Under the pieces are notes generated by a model, which was not told where the DNA came from, searched no databases, and saw only the letters and a list, made by a program, of their open reading frames with translations. 64,000 nt of DNA. Origin: Pseudomonas tohonis. Lineage in GTDB: Bacteria; Pseudomonadota; Gammaproteobacteria; Pseudomonadales; Pseudomonadaceae. Shown in pieces: positions 51,874 through 60,973 of the stretch. Positions within the stretch are counted from its first letter, which is position 1. Every line of letters begins with the position of its first letter. The stretch lies in contig NZ_AP023189.1 of assembly GCF_012767755.2 (NCBI RefSeq), positions 1 through 64,000 on the forward strand. The letters are read 5' to 3'. The position numbers and the translations under genes are program-made.

Positions 51874-52077
51874 GACTGCTCCTGGGTAGGACATGGATCG
51901 AAGGGAGGGGAAGACACAACTTAGCTCGCCGTCGCGGGCAGCTAAGACCCGATTGTCATAATGCCGCAATGCTTATGCGCACTCGCGATAACGGGGTGCG
52001 CGCATCTTCGCCAACCCCGCGCCAGCCGTGGCGTTTAGGACAAGGCTTGTGGCCCTTGCGCCAATTTTTCCAGCGCG

Positions 52078-52105
52078 TTGCCAGCTTCAAGTCGGTGTCT
52101 ATACT
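52078..52105 (+). promoter_or_regulatory. Sigma-70 promoter of the cox operon
   Basis: -35 TTGCCA (52078-52083), 16-bp spacer, -10 TATACT (52100-52105). Predicted start about 52112, giving a leader of about 138 nt before coxB. The rest of the 376-bp gap between 51874 and 52249 holds no gene that I can support. Confidence 0.72.
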
Positions 52106-52249
52106 CCGACTCGAAAGGCGTTACCTGATGACACCCGACTGCGCACCACCGTGCTGAAGGTCGGCCGTTAAAGTCAGCCGTATTAACGACCGCTCCCTTA
52201 GCCGCTGGCCCAGCCGGCGGGATAACAAGAACGATAAGGGGAACCCGCA

Positions 52250-53377
52250 ATGATGCGACATCCACGAGTCTGGATGGGACTCCTGCTGTGGTCGATTTTC
52301 AGCCAGGCGCAGGCCGCCTGGACCGTCAACATGGCACCTGGTGCCACCGAGGTCAGCCGTACCGTTTTCGATCTGCACATGACGATCTTCTGGATCTGCG
52401 TCGTGATCGGCGTGATCGTGTTCGGCGCCATGTTCTGGTCGATGATCATCCACCGCCGCTCCACCGGCCAGGAACCTGCGCATTTCCACGAGAGCACCAC
52501 GGTGGAGATTCTCTGGACGGTCGTGCCCTTCGTCATCCTGGTGCTGATGGCGATACCCGCCACCAAGACCCTGATCGACATCTACGACAGTTCCGAATCC
52601 GAGCTGGACATCCAGGTCACCGGCTACCAGTGGAAGTGGAACTACAAGTACCTGGGCCAGGACGTCGAATTCTTCAGCAACCTCGCCACGCCCGCCGAGC
52701 AGATCCACAACAAGGCGGAGAAGGACGAGCACTACCTGCTGGAGGTGGACGAGCCGCTGGTGATCCCGGTGGGCACCAAGGTGCGCTTCCTGATCACCGC
52801 CGCCGACGTGATCCACTCCTGGTGGGTGCCGGCGCTGGCGGTCAAGCGCGACGCCATCCCCGGCTTCGTCAACGAGGCCTGGACGCGCATCGACAAGCCC
52901 GGCATCTACCGCGGCCAGTGCGCCGAGCTGTGCGGCAAGGACCACGGCTTCATGCCCATCGTGGTCGAGGCCAAATCCAAGGAGGACTTCGCCAAGTGGC
53001 TCGCCGGTCGCAAGGAGGAGGTCGCCAAGCTCAAGGAGCTGACCGACAAGGAGTGGACGCTCGAAGAGCTCTCCGCCCGTGGCGACAAGGTCTACCACAC
53101 CACCTGCGCCGCCTGTCACCAGCCCGAGGGCCAGGGCATGCCGCCGATGTTCCCGGCGCTCAAGGGCTCGAAGATCGCCACCGGGCCGAAGGAAGACCAC
53201 CTCAACATCGTCTTCCACGGCAAGCCCGGCACGGCCATGGCCGCCTTCGGCAAGCAGCTGTCGGAAGTCGATATCGCCGCCGTCATCACCTACGAACGCA
53301 ACGCCTGGGGCAACGCCAAGGGCGACATGGTGACGCCGAAAGAAGTGCTTGCGCTCAAGCAAGCCGAGGAGAAATGA
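52250..53377 (+). CDS. coxB: Cytochrome c oxidase subunit II with fused cytochrome c domain
   Basis: A 375-residue caa3-type subunit II: signal peptide or first membrane segment (about 1-22), two transmembrane helices (about 43-65 and 87-107), then the CuA cupredoxin domain with H189, C224, C228, H232 and M235. A C-terminal class I cytochrome c domain carries the haem site C286-AA-C289-H290. It receives electrons from periplasmic cytochrome c. First gene of coxB-coxA-ctaG-coxC, 1 nt before coxA. Confidence 0.96.
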   Translation: MMRHPRVWMGLLLWSIFSQAQAAWTVNMAPGATEVSRTVFDLHMTIFWICVVIGVIVFGAMFWSMIIHRRSTGQEPAHFHESTTVEILWTVVPFVILVLMAIPATKTLIDIYDSSESELDIQVTGYQWKWNYKYLGQDVEFFSNLATPAEQIHNKAEKDEHYLLEVDEPLVIPVGTKVRFLITAADVIHSWWVPALAVKRDAIPGFVNEAWTRIDKPGIYRGQCAELCGKDHGFMPIVVEAKSKEDFAKWLAGRKEEVAKLKELTDKEWTLEELSARGDKVYHTTCAACHQPEGQGMPPMFPALKGSKIATGPKEDHLNIVFHGKPGTAMAAFGKQLSEVDIAAVITYERNAWGNAKGDMVTPKEVLALKQAEEK

Positions 53378-53378
53378 C

Positions 53379-54968
53379 ATGAGTGCAGTGATCGACCACG
53401 ATCATGCCGGGCATGATCACCACCACGGCCCGGCCAAGGGCCTGATGCGCTGGGTGCTCACCACCAACCACAAGGACATCGGCACCATGTACCTGTGGTT
53501 CGCCTTCACCATGTTCCTCCTCGGGGGTTCCATGGCGATGGTGATCCGCGCCGAGCTGTTCCAGCCCGGCCTGCAGATCGTCGAGCCGGCCTTCTTCAAC
53601 CAGATGACCACCATGCACGGCCTGATCATGGTCTTCGGCGCGGTGATGCCGGCCTTCGTCGGCCTGGCCAACTGGATGATCCCGCTGATGGTCGGCGCGC
53701 CGGACATGGCCCTGCCGCGCATGAACAACTTCAGCTTCTGGCTGCTGCCGGCGGCCTTCGGCCTGCTCATCAGCACGCTGTTCACCGCCGGCGGCGGGCC
53801 CAACTTCGGCTGGACCTTCTACGCCCCGCTGTCCACCACCTACGCGCCGGAGAGCGTCACCTACTTCATCTTCGCCATCCACCTGATGGGCATCAGCTCG
53901 ATCATGGGCGCGATCAACGTGATCGCCACCATCCTCAACCTGCGCGCCCCGGGCATGACCCTGATGAAGATGCCGCTGTTCGTCTGGACCTGGCTCATCA
54001 CCGCCTTCCTGCTGATCGCGGTGATGCCGGTGCTGGCGGGTTGCGTGACCATGATGCTGATGGACATCCACTTCGGCACCAGCTTCTTCAGCGCGGCCGG
54101 TGGCGGCGACCCGGTGCTGTTCCAGCACGTGTTCTGGTTCTTCGGCCACCCCGAGGTGTACATCATGATCCTGCCCGCCTTCGGCGCGGTCAGCTCGATC
54201 ATCCCGGCCTTCGCGCGCAAGCCGCTGTTCGGCTACACCTCGATGGTCTACGCCACCGCCTCCATCGCCTTCCTGTCCTTCATCGTCTGGGCGCACCACA
54301 TGTTCGTGGTCGGCATCCCGCTGACCGGCGAGCTGTTCTTCATGTACGCCACCATGCTGATCGCCGTGCCCACCGGGGTGAAGGTGTTCAACTGGGCCAG
54401 CACCATGTGGCAGGGCTCGATGACCTTCGAGACACCGATGCTGTTCGCGGTGGCCTTCGTCATCCTCTTTACCATCGGCGGCTTCTCCGGGCTGATGCTG
54501 GCCATCGCCCCGGCGGACTTCCAGTACCACGACACCTACTTCGTGGTGGCCCACTTCCACTACGTGCTGGTGCCCGGCGCCATCTTCGGCATCTTCGCCT
54601 CGGCCTATTACTGGCTGCCGAAGTGGACCGGCCACATGTACGACGAGACCCTCGGCAAGCTGCACTTCTGGATGAGCTTCATCGGCATGAACATGGCGTT
54701 CTTCCCCATGCACTTCGTGGGGCTGGCGGGCATGCCGCGACGCATCCCGGACTACAACCTGCAGTTCGCCGACTTCAACATGATCTCCTCCATCGGTGCC
54801 TTCACCTTCGGCGCCACCCAGCTGCTGTTCCTGTTCATCATCATCAAGTGCATCCGTGGCGGCAAACCCGCACCGGCCAAGCCCTGGGACGGTGCCGAGG
54901 GGCTGGAGTGGACCGTGCCCTCGCCGGCGCCCTACCACACCTTCAGCACCCCGCCGGAGGTGAAGTGA
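53379..54968 (+). CDS. coxA: Cytochrome c oxidase subunit I
   Basis: A 529-residue catalytic subunit with 12 membrane helices and the haem a / haem a3-CuB site. It has a His-rich N-terminus (MSAVIDHDHAGHDHHHG), LTTNHKDIG, HPEVYIMILP and WAHHMFVVG, which contribute CuB and haem ligands. The start at 53379 is used because the coxB stop is at 53377; longer readings overlap coxB. It is followed with a 1-nt gap by ctaG. Confidence 0.97.
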   Translation: MSAVIDHDHAGHDHHHGPAKGLMRWVLTTNHKDIGTMYLWFAFTMFLLGGSMAMVIRAELFQPGLQIVEPAFFNQMTTMHGLIMVFGAVMPAFVGLANWMIPLMVGAPDMALPRMNNFSFWLLPAAFGLLISTLFTAGGGPNFGWTFYAPLSTTYAPESVTYFIFAIHLMGISSIMGAINVIATILNLRAPGMTLMKMPLFVWTWLITAFLLIAVMPVLAGCVTMMLMDIHFGTSFFSAAGGGDPVLFQHVFWFFGHPEVYIMILPAFGAVSSIIPAFARKPLFGYTSMVYATASIAFLSFIVWAHHMFVVGIPLTGELFFMYATMLIAVPTGVKVFNWASTMWQGSMTFETPMLFAVAFVILFTIGGFSGLMLAIAPADFQYHDTYFVVAHFHYVLVPGAIFGIFASAYYWLPKWTGHMYDETLGKLHFWMSFIGMNMAFFPMHFVGLAGMPRRIPDYNLQFADFNMISSIGAFTFGATQLLFLFIIIKCIRGGKPAPAKPWDGAEGLEWTVPSPAPYHTFSTPPEVK

Positions 54969-54969
54969 G

Positions 54970-55521
54970 ATGAGCGGGGAACTGAACAATCGCCGCCTCA
55001 TCCCGCGCCTCCTGGTGCTGGTGGTGGCGATGTTCGGCTTCGGTTTCGCCCTGGTGCCCATCTACGAAGTGATGTGCGTGGCCTTCGGCATCAACGGCAA
55101 GACCAACGCCAACGCCTACGAGGGCAGCCAGGCGCTGGACGAGAAGCGCCAGGTGCGGGTGCAGTTCCTCGCCACCAATGCGGCGGACATGACCTGGGAA
55201 TTCCGCTCCAAGGCGGACGACCTGGTGGTGCACCCGGGGGCGAGCAACGAAATGCTGTTCATCGCCCACAACACCACCGACAAGCCCATGACCGCCCAGG
55301 CGGTGCCGAGCATCTCGCCGTCCAAGGCCGCGGCGTACTTCCACAAGACCGAATGCTTCTGCTTCACCCAGCAGGTCCTGCAGCCGGGCGAGCGCATCGA
55401 GATGCCGGTGCGCTTCATCGTCGACCGCGACCTGCCGCCCGACGTGCACCACCTGACACTCGCTTACACGCTGTTCGATATCACGGCCCGCAAGCCCCCG
55501 GTCGCCAAGACCGGCAGCTGA
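54970..55521 (+). CDS. ctaG: Cytochrome c oxidase assembly protein CtaG (Cox11)
   Basis: A 183-residue copper chaperone that inserts CuB into subunit I: one N-terminal membrane helix (LIPRLLVLVVAMFGFGFALVPIYEVMC, about 10-36) and a periplasmic Ig-like domain with the copper motif C129-F-C131 (KTECFCFTQQ). It begins 1 nt after coxA and lies 25 nt before coxC. Confidence 0.95.
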   Translation: MSGELNNRRLIPRLLVLVVAMFGFGFALVPIYEVMCVAFGINGKTNANAYEGSQALDEKRQVRVQFLATNAADMTWEFRSKADDLVVHPGASNEMLFIAHNTTDKPMTAQAVPSISPSKAAAYFHKTECFCFTQQVLQPGERIEMPVRFIVDRDLPPDVHHLTLAYTLFDITARKPPVAKTGS

Positions 55522-55546
55522 CGCGCCGACAAGGAGAACAACAACG

Positions 55547-56434
55547 ATGGCAAGTCACGAGCAGTACTACGTTCCCGCCCAGAGCAAATGGCCGATCATC
55601 GCCACCATCGGCATGCTCGTCACCGTCTACGGCCTGGGCACCTGGTTCAACGACCTCAAGGCCGCGCGCCCGGATTCCAACGGCCCGCTGATCTTCTTCG
55701 TCGGCGCCCTGTGCCTGGCGTACATGCTGTTCGGCTGGTTCGGCGCGGTGATCAAGGAAAGCCGCGGCGGACTCTACAGCCCGCAGATGGACCGCTCGTT
55801 CCGCTGGGGCATGAGCTGGTTCATCTTCTCCGAGGTGATGTTCTTCGCCGCCTTCTTCGGGGCGCTGTTCTACGTGCGCGCCTGGGCCGGCCCCTGGCTG
55901 GGCGGCGAAGGCGACAAGGGCGTGGCCAACATGCTCTGGCCCAACTTCCAGTACACCTGGCCCCTGCTCAACACCCCCGACCCGAAACTCTTCCCCGGGC
56001 CGAAGGAAGTGATCGACCCGTGGCACCTGCCGCTGATCAACACCATCCTGCTGGTGACCTCCAGCTTCACCGTCACCTTCGCCCACCACGCGCTGAAGAA
56101 GGCCAACCGCAAGCTGCTGAAGATCTGGCTGGGGCTGACCATCCTCCTGGGCGTGTCCTTCCTCGCCCTGCAGGTCGAGGAATACGTCCACGCCTACACC
56201 GAGCTGGGCCTGACCCTGGGCTCGGGCATCTACGGCGCCACCTTCTTCATGCTCACCGGCTTCCACGGCGCCCACGTGACCATGGGCACGCTGATCCTCA
56301 CCGTGATGCTGGTGCGCATCCTGCGCGGCCACTTCGACGCCGACCACCACTTCGGCTTCGAGGCCGCCAGCTGGTACTGGCACTTCGTCGACGTGGTCTG
56401 GGTGGGGCTGTTCATCTTTGTGTATGTGCTTTGA
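55547..56434 (+). CDS. coxC: Cytochrome c oxidase subunit III
   Basis: A 295-residue membrane subunit of about seven helices that stabilises the oxidase, with typical segments RWGMSWFIFSEVMFFAAFFGALFYVR, HAYTELGLTLGSGIYGATFFMLTGFHGAHV and DADHHFGFEAASWYWHFVDVVW. AAGGAGAACAACAACG precedes the ATG. A palindromic repeat starts 5 nt after the stop. Confidence 0.96.
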   Translation: MASHEQYYVPAQSKWPIIATIGMLVTVYGLGTWFNDLKAARPDSNGPLIFFVGALCLAYMLFGWFGAVIKESRGGLYSPQMDRSFRWGMSWFIFSEVMFFAAFFGALFYVRAWAGPWLGGEGDKGVANMLWPNFQYTWPLLNTPDPKLFPGPKEVIDPWHLPLINTILLVTSSFTVTFAHHALKKANRKLLKIWLGLTILLGVSFLALQVEEYVHAYTELGLTLGSGIYGATFFMLTGFHGAHVTMGTLILTVMLVRILRGHFDADHHFGFEAASWYWHFVDVVWVGLFIFVYVL

Positions 56435-56439
56435 AGAGG

Positions 56440-56528
56440 CAGCTGCAAGGGGCAAGCGGCAAGCTGCAAGTGGTGGCTGAGCCCGGCTTTTCTTGCAGCT
56501 TGAAACTTGCAGCTTGCAGCTTGCAGCT
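56440..56528. repeat. Imperfect palindromic intergenic repeat, copy 2
   Basis: Arms rich in CAGCTGCAAG/CTTGCAGCT units around a GGTGGCTGAGCCC centre, between coxC and the convergent DUF2909 gene. The same type occurs at 7853-7922 and 58104-58179. The right arm contains three successive GCAGCTTGC-like units. Confidence 0.72.
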
Positions 56529-56533
56529 CCGAC

Positions 56534-56737
56534 CTACCAGGTCGTATGCGACACCAGCTGTCCGCTGTAGAAGCCCCAGGCCACCAGGCCGATGGTGAGG
56601 GCGGCAAGGATGACGCGGACGGTGAGGGCGTTGACCACGCGTGAGCCGCGGCCCTCGTCCTTGACCAGGAAGAACAGGCCGCTGAACAGGCTGACCACGG
56701 TGGCCAGCAGCAAGAGAACGATGAGCGCCTTGAGCAT
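56534..56737 (-). CDS. DUF2909 small twin-transmembrane protein
   Basis: A 67-residue inner-membrane protein with two helices (LKALIVLLLLATVVSLFSGLFFLV and ALTVRVILAALTIGLVAWGFYSG) joined by a basic loop. DUF2909 genes typically sit inside cox loci, and PAO1 has one here (PA0109, from memory). A role in oxidase assembly or stability is likely but unproven. It is transcribed opposite to the cox genes and diverges from SURF1 by 30 nt. Confidence 0.9.
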   Translation of the reverse strand: MLKALIVLLLLATVVSLFSGLFFLVKDEGRGSRVVNALTVRVILAALTIGLVAWGFYSGQLVSHTTW

Positions 56738-56767
56738 GGGGCGACTCCGGGGGCTAAGGGGGATGTC

Positions 56768-57538
56768 GTGCAGTATAGCCAGAGCTTTCCAGGCTCCAGG
56801 CCGCGCCGGGTGAGGGCCTTCCGCCCCGGCCTCGTGCCCACCCTCGTGGTGCTGGCGCTGCTGCCCGTGCTCGTCGGGCTGGGCATCTGGCAGCTGTCCC
56901 GCGCCGAGGAGAAGCGCCAGCTGCTGGCCGGCTACGAGGCGCGCCGCAACGCCGAGCCCATCGCCATCACCGATCTCGAGCGCCTGCCCGACCCGGCCTA
57001 TGTGCGGGTGCGCCTGCAGGGCCACTTCGACGACCAGCACAGCCTGCTGCTGGACAGCCGCATCCGCGCCGGCAAGCCCGGCGTCGAGCTGCTGCAACCC
57101 TTCTACGACCAGGCCAGCGGGCTCTGGCTGCTGGTCAACCGGGGCTGGTTGCCCTGGCCGGACCGGCGCACTCCGCCGCAATTCGACACCCCGCACCAGG
57201 CCCTGGCCCTCGATGCCTGGGTCTACGTGCCGCCGGGCGCCAGCTTCGAGCTCAAGCACGTCGAAGGCACCGAATGGCCGCAACTGGTCAACCAGGTCGA
57301 GCCGCGCACCCTGTGGCAGAAGCTCGGCCGTGGCGGCCTGCCCTTCGAGCTGCGCATCGAGCCCGGCCTCGCCGCCTACGAGGCCGACTGGCCGGTGGTG
57401 GCCATGGGGCCGGAGAAGCACCTCGGCTATGCCGTGCAGTGGTTCGCCATGGCGGCGGCCCTCTGCGCGCTCTTCATCTATTTCGGTTTTCGCCAAGCAC
57501 GGGAGACAACGGATGAACCCAGCCCTCGCTCTGCCTGA
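56768..57538 (+). CDS. SURF1-family cytochrome oxidase assembly protein
   Basis: A 256-residue SURF1 homologue with two membrane segments: PTLVVLALLPVLVGLGIWQLS near the N-terminus and HLGYAVQWFAMAAALCALFIYFGF near the C-terminus. The periplasmic region between includes DPAYVRVRLQGHF and VNRGWLPWP. SURF1 proteins help deliver haem a to subunit I. The GTG at 56768 follows AAGGGGGA; another GTG at 56810 (MRAFRPG) aligns better with homologues and is also possible. Its 3' end overlaps the next gene by 26 nt. Confidence 0.9.
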   Translation: MQYSQSFPGSRPRRVRAFRPGLVPTLVVLALLPVLVGLGIWQLSRAEEKRQLLAGYEARRNAEPIAITDLERLPDPAYVRVRLQGHFDDQHSLLLDSRIRAGKPGVELLQPFYDQASGLWLLVNRGWLPWPDRRTPPQFDTPHQALALDAWVYVPPGASFELKHVEGTEWPQLVNQVEPRTLWQKLGRGGLPFELRIEPGLAAYEADWPVVAMGPEKHLGYAVQWFAMAAALCALFIYFGFRQARETTDEPSPRSA

Positions 57539-58100
57539 TACGCCGCCGCGCCGCTCGCGCGGGCGCCTGCAGCTGCTGCTGATCCTCGCGGTGGTGATCG
57601 GGCCCATGGTGTTGGCCTCGGCCATGTACCACCTGCGCTTCTGGGTGCCGGACGGGCGCAGCTACCACGGCGCGCTGATCGGCAACGGCCAGACCCGCGC
57701 CGACCTCGGCGTGCAGGGCGCGGGGGACGAGGCGCTGTGGCAGCTGCTGGTCACCGCACCGCAAGGCTGCGAGGCCGACTGCCAGGAACTGGTCTACGTC
57801 GCCCGGCAGATCCACATCGGCCTCGGCCGTGAGGCCGGGCGGGCCAGCCACGCCTTCGCCGTCGGCCAGCCCTTGTCGGCGGACTACCAGCAGACCCTGG
57901 AACGCGAATACCCGCGCCTGCAGCGCTACGGCCTGGACCCGGCCGTGTACGGCAAGGCGGTGGAGAGCGACGTCACCGGCCCGCAGCTGTGGATAGTCGA
58001 CCCCCACGGCAACCTGGTGCTGCGCTACGACGCGAAGATCAAGGGCAAGCAGATCCTCAACGACCTGCGCCACCTGATGAAGCTTTCGAATATAGGTTGA
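57513..58100 (+). CDS. Cytochrome oxidase-locus membrane protein (PA0111-like)
   Basis: A 195-residue protein with one N-terminal membrane helix (LQLLLILAVVIGPMVLASAMYHL) and a periplasmic domain whose pattern (LWQLLVTAPQGCEADCQELVYVARQIHIGLG, then LWIVDPHGNLVLRYD) looks like a thioredoxin-like/Sco-type fold with a CxxxC pair. It is part of cox loci in Pseudomonas (PA0111) and probably helps oxidase maturation. The 26-nt overlap with SURF1 suggests translational coupling. GGGAGAC lies before its ATG. Confidence 0.85.
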   Translation: MNPALALPDTPPRRSRGRLQLLLILAVVIGPMVLASAMYHLRFWVPDGRSYHGALIGNGQTRADLGVQGAGDEALWQLLVTAPQGCEADCQELVYVARQIHIGLGREAGRASHAFAVGQPLSADYQQTLEREYPRLQRYGLDPAVYGKAVESDVTGPQLWIVDPHGNLVLRYDAKIKGKQILNDLRHLMKLSNIG

Positions 58101-58103
58101 GGG

Positions 58104-58179
58104 CAGCGGCAAGCTTCAAGCTACAAGCGGCAAGAGGGTCAGCTTTCTCTTGCAGCTTGAAGCTTGCAACTTGCAGCTG
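58104..58179. repeat. Imperfect palindromic intergenic repeat, copy 3
   Basis: Arms CAGCGGCAAGCTTCAAGC...CAAGCGGCAAGAG and CTCTTGCAGCTTGAAGC...CTTGCAGCTG around GGTCAGCTTT, filling most of the gap between the PA0111-like gene and ctaA. Same class as 7853-7922 and 56440-56528. Confidence 0.72.
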
Positions 58180-58195
58180 AGAACGGAGTTCTCCC

Positions 58196-59239
58196 ATGCC
58201 AAGATCATCCCGTCCCGGTTTCTACCTTGCGGTGCTGGCCACCGCGCTGGCTGTCGTGGTGGTGCTGCTGGGCGCCTACACGCGGCTGACCCATGCCGGC
58301 CTCGGTTGCCCCGACTGGCCGGGCTGCTATGGCTTCATCAGCGTGCCCAAGACCGAAGCCCAGCTGGCCCACGCCGAGGTGCATTTCCCCGAGGCGCCGG
58401 TGGAGGCCGACAAGGGCTGGAACGAGATGATCCACCGCTACTTCGCCGGCACCCTGGGCCTGGCCATCCTCGGCCTCGCGGTGCACGCCCTGTTACGGCG
58501 CGGGCGTGACGGCCAGCCGCGCAAGCTGCCGCTGCTGCTGCTCGGCGTGGTCATCGCCCAGGCCGCCTTCGGCATGTGGACGGTGACCCTCAAGCTCTGG
58601 CCCCAGGTGGTCACCGCGCACTTGCTCGGCGGCTTCACCACGCTGGCGCTGCTGTTCCTGCTCAGCCTGCGCCTGTCCGGTGCCTTCGCCCCGCTGCAAC
58701 TGCCCGCGCACCTGCGCCGCCTGGCGGCACTCGGCCTGTTGCTGGTGATCGGGCAGATCGCCCTCGGCGGCTGGGTCAGCTCCAACTACGCGGCGGTGGC
58801 CTGCGTCGACCTGCCCACCTGCCATGGCCAGTGGTGGCCGGCGATGGACTTCGCCAACGGCTTCCACCTCAGCCAGCACATCGGCCCCAACTACCTGGGC
58901 GGGCAGCTGGACAGCGACGCCCGCACCGCCATCCACATGACCCACCGCCTCGGCGCCCTGGTGGTGACCCTGACCCTGCTGGTGCTCGCCTGGCGCCTGC
59001 GCGGGGCCGGTCTCGGCCGCCTCGCCGCGCTCGTGCTCGGCGCCCTGGCGCTGCAGGTCGGCCTGGGCATCAGCAACGTGATCTTCCACCTGCCGCTGCC
59101 CGTGGCAGTGGCCCACAACGGCGGCGGCGCGTTGCTGCTGCTGACGCTGGTGCTGGTGAACTACCGCGTGCGCGCGCCGGCCCTCGCCGCCGAACGCTCG
59201 CCAACGGCTGTCCGGCTGCACGCCGGCAAGCCCGCCTGA
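58196..59239 (+). CDS. ctaA: Haem A synthase (COX15/CtaA)
   Basis: Oxidises haem O to haem A for the aa3 oxidase. The 347-residue protein has about eight membrane helices and the paired haem-binding histidines, such as [17 protein letters not shown] and [14 protein letters not shown] in the first half and [16 protein letters not shown] and [15 protein letters not shown] in the second. It follows a palindromic repeat and is 23 nt upstream of ctaB, its pathway partner. Confidence 0.95.
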   Translation: MPRSSRPGFYLAVLATALAVVVVLLGAYTRLTHAGLGCPDWPGCYGFISVPKTEAQLAHAEVHFPEAPVEADKGWNEMIHRYFAGTLGLAILGLAVHALLRRGRDGQPRKLPLLLLGVVIAQAAFGMWTVTLKLWPQVVTAHLLGGFTTLALLFLLSLRLSGAFAPLQLPAHLRRLAALGLLLVIGQIALGGWVSSNYAAVACVDLPTCHGQWWPAMDFANGFHLSQHIGPNYLGGQLDSDARTAIHMTHRLGALVVTLTLLVLAWRLRGAGLGRLAALVLGALALQVGLGISNVIFHLPLPVAVAHNGGGALLLLTLVLVNYRVRAPALAAERSPTAVRLHAGKPA

Positions 59240-59262
59240 ACACAAGAAGAAGGAGAGACGCC

Positions 59263-60168
59263 ATGGCCATTCTGCTCAGTGAACGCCAGGCCCGGGTCCA
59301 CGCCAGCTGGCGCGATTACCTTGAGCTGACCAAGCCCAAGGTGCTGGTGCTGATGCTCATCACCTCCCTGGTGGGGATGTTCCTCGCCACCCGCGCGGGC
59401 GTGCCCTGGGAGGTGCTGGTCTTCGGCAACCTCGGCATCGCCCTGTGCGCCGGGTCGGCGGCGGCGGTGAACCACGTGGTGGACCGGCGCATCGACTCGA
59501 TCATGGCGCGTACCCTCAAGCGCCCGGTGGTCAATGGCCGCGTCTCGCCCGCTGCGGCGCTGGTCTTCGCCCTGATCCTGGCGGTGGCCGGGCAGGTGCT
59601 GCTGCTGCACTTCACCAACGAGCTCACCGCCTGGCTGACCCTCGCCTCGCTGCTGGGCTACGCGGTGATCTACACCGGCTTCCTCAAGCGCGCCACGCCG
59701 CAGAACATCGTCATCGGCGGTCTCGCCGGCGCCGCCCCGCCGATGCTCGGCTGGGTCGCGGTCACCGGCCACCTGTCCGCCGAGCCGCTGCTGCTGGTGC
59801 TGATCATCTTCGCCTGGACCCCGCCGCACTTCTGGGCCCTGGCCATCCACCGCAAGGAGGAATACGCCAAGGCCGACATCCCCATGCTGCCGGTGACCCA
59901 TGGCGAGCACTACACCAAGGTGCACATCCTGCTCTACACCCTGGTGATGTTCGCCGTGAGCCTGCTGCCCTACGCCATCCACATGAGCGGCATGCTCTAC
60001 CTGCTCTGCGCCATCGCCCTGGGCGGGCGCTTCCTGCAGTGGGCCTGGGTGCTCTACCGCGACAGCCGACCGCACGCCGCGATCAAGACCTTCAAGTACT
60101 CTATCGCCTACCTTTTCCTGCTGTTCATCGCCCTCTTGGTGGATCACTACCTGCTGCTGAACATCTGA
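59263..60168 (+). CDS. ctaB: Protohaem IX farnesyltransferase (haem O synthase)
   Basis: UbiA-family membrane enzyme that farnesylates haem B to haem O. The 301-residue protein has the prenyl-diphosphate site N-HVV-D-RRI-D (NxxxDxxxD) and the second conserved region [40 protein letters not shown] precedes the ATG. It follows ctaA by 23 nt, and the two act in sequence in haem A synthesis. Also called cyoE in bo3 systems, but the ctaA partner and cox context support the ctaB name. Confidence 0.95.
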   Translation: MAILLSERQARVHASWRDYLELTKPKVLVLMLITSLVGMFLATRAGVPWEVLVFGNLGIALCAGSAAAVNHVVDRRIDSIMARTLKRPVVNGRVSPAAALVFALILAVAGQVLLLHFTNELTAWLTLASLLGYAVIYTGFLKRATPQNIVIGGLAGAAPPMLGWVAVTGHLSAEPLLLVLIIFAWTPPHFWALAIHRKEEYAKADIPMLPVTHGEHYTKVHILLYTLVMFAVSLLPYAIHMSGMLYLLCAIALGGRFLQWAWVLYRDSRPHAAIKTFKYSIAYLFLLFIALLVDHYLLLNI

Positions 60169-60256
60169 CTCCAAAGGCTGTTACACCGCGGACCGTGCCA
60201 TTGGCACGCTTCGCGGTTAGTCTTGCCGCCACCGAATTCCCGAGTGAAGACCACCC

Positions 60257-60892
60257 ATGACCCGTGTGCAGAAAACCGTATTCGTCCTCATCGCCCTGGT
60301 GGCGCTGGTGCTCGGCCTGACCGTGCACAAGGTGCTCAACAACCAGCGCCAGGCCGACCCGACCCAGTTGCTCGACGCCGGCATCGTGCTGCTGCCGCAG
60401 AGCCGCACCCTGCCGTCCATCAGCCTCACCGACCAGGACGGCAAGCCGGTGGCGGTCAACGAGCTCAAGGACAAGTGGAGCCTGCTGTTCTTCGGCTACA
60501 CCTTCTGCCCGGACATCTGCCCCACCACCCTGGCGCAGATGCGCGAGCTCAAGGGCCTGCTGCCGGAAGCGGCGCGCAACAACCTGCGCGTGGTGCTGGT
60601 CAGCGTCGACCCCAACCGCGACACCCCGCAGCAGCTCAAGCAGTACCTGGGCTACTTCGACCCGGCCTTCGTCGGCTACACCGGCGAGCTGGCCTCGATC
60701 CAGAAGCTGGCCAATGCCGTGAGCATCCCCTTCATCCCGGCCGACACCAGCAAGGAAAACTACACCGTCGACCACAGCGGCAACCTCGTGGTGATCGGCC
60801 CGGATGGCACCCAGCGCGGCTTCATCCGCGCGCCGCTGAACAACCAGAAGCTCAAGGACCAGTTGCCGACCCTGCTGGCGCCGGCCAGCTGA
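60257..60892 (+). CDS. Sco1/SenC-family copper chaperone
   Basis: A 211-residue membrane-anchored thioredoxin-fold protein that delivers copper to CuA of subunit II. An N-terminal helix (VFVLIALVALVLGLTV, about 8-24) is followed by the copper site C84-PDI-C88 in FCPDICPTT and a distal conserved His (TVDHSGNLVVIGPDG). It closes the cox assembly set (ctaA, ctaB, Sco). No terminator is obvious before the sigma factor gene; an AT-rich Fur-like region lies between them. Confidence 0.94.
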   Translation: MTRVQKTVFVLIALVALVLGLTVHKVLNNQRQADPTQLLDAGIVLLPQSRTLPSISLTDQDGKPVAVNELKDKWSLLFFGYTFCPDICPTTLAQMRELKGLLPEAARNNLRVVLVSVDPNRDTPQQLKQYLGYFDPAFVGYTGELASIQKLANAVSIPFIPADTSKENYTVDHSGNLVVIGPDGTQRGFIRAPLNNQKLKDQLPTLLAPAS

Positions 60893-60905
60893 GAAGCTTC
60901 TTTCT

Positions 60906-60932
60906 CAATTGCAACTAATTCTCAATAAAAAT
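60906..60932 (+). promoter_or_regulatory. Probable Fur-controlled promoter region of the sigma factor gene
   Basis: AT-rich AATTGCAACTAATTCTCAAT region just upstream of the ECF gene. TAATTCTCAATA resembles one half of a Fur box (GATAATGATAATCATTATC). The match is partial (about 10 of 19), and the call leans on gene context. Confidence 0.5.
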
Positions 60933-60973
60933 AAGATGGCGCTCCCTCACCCTCCGCCAGTCAGGGAGCGCGC

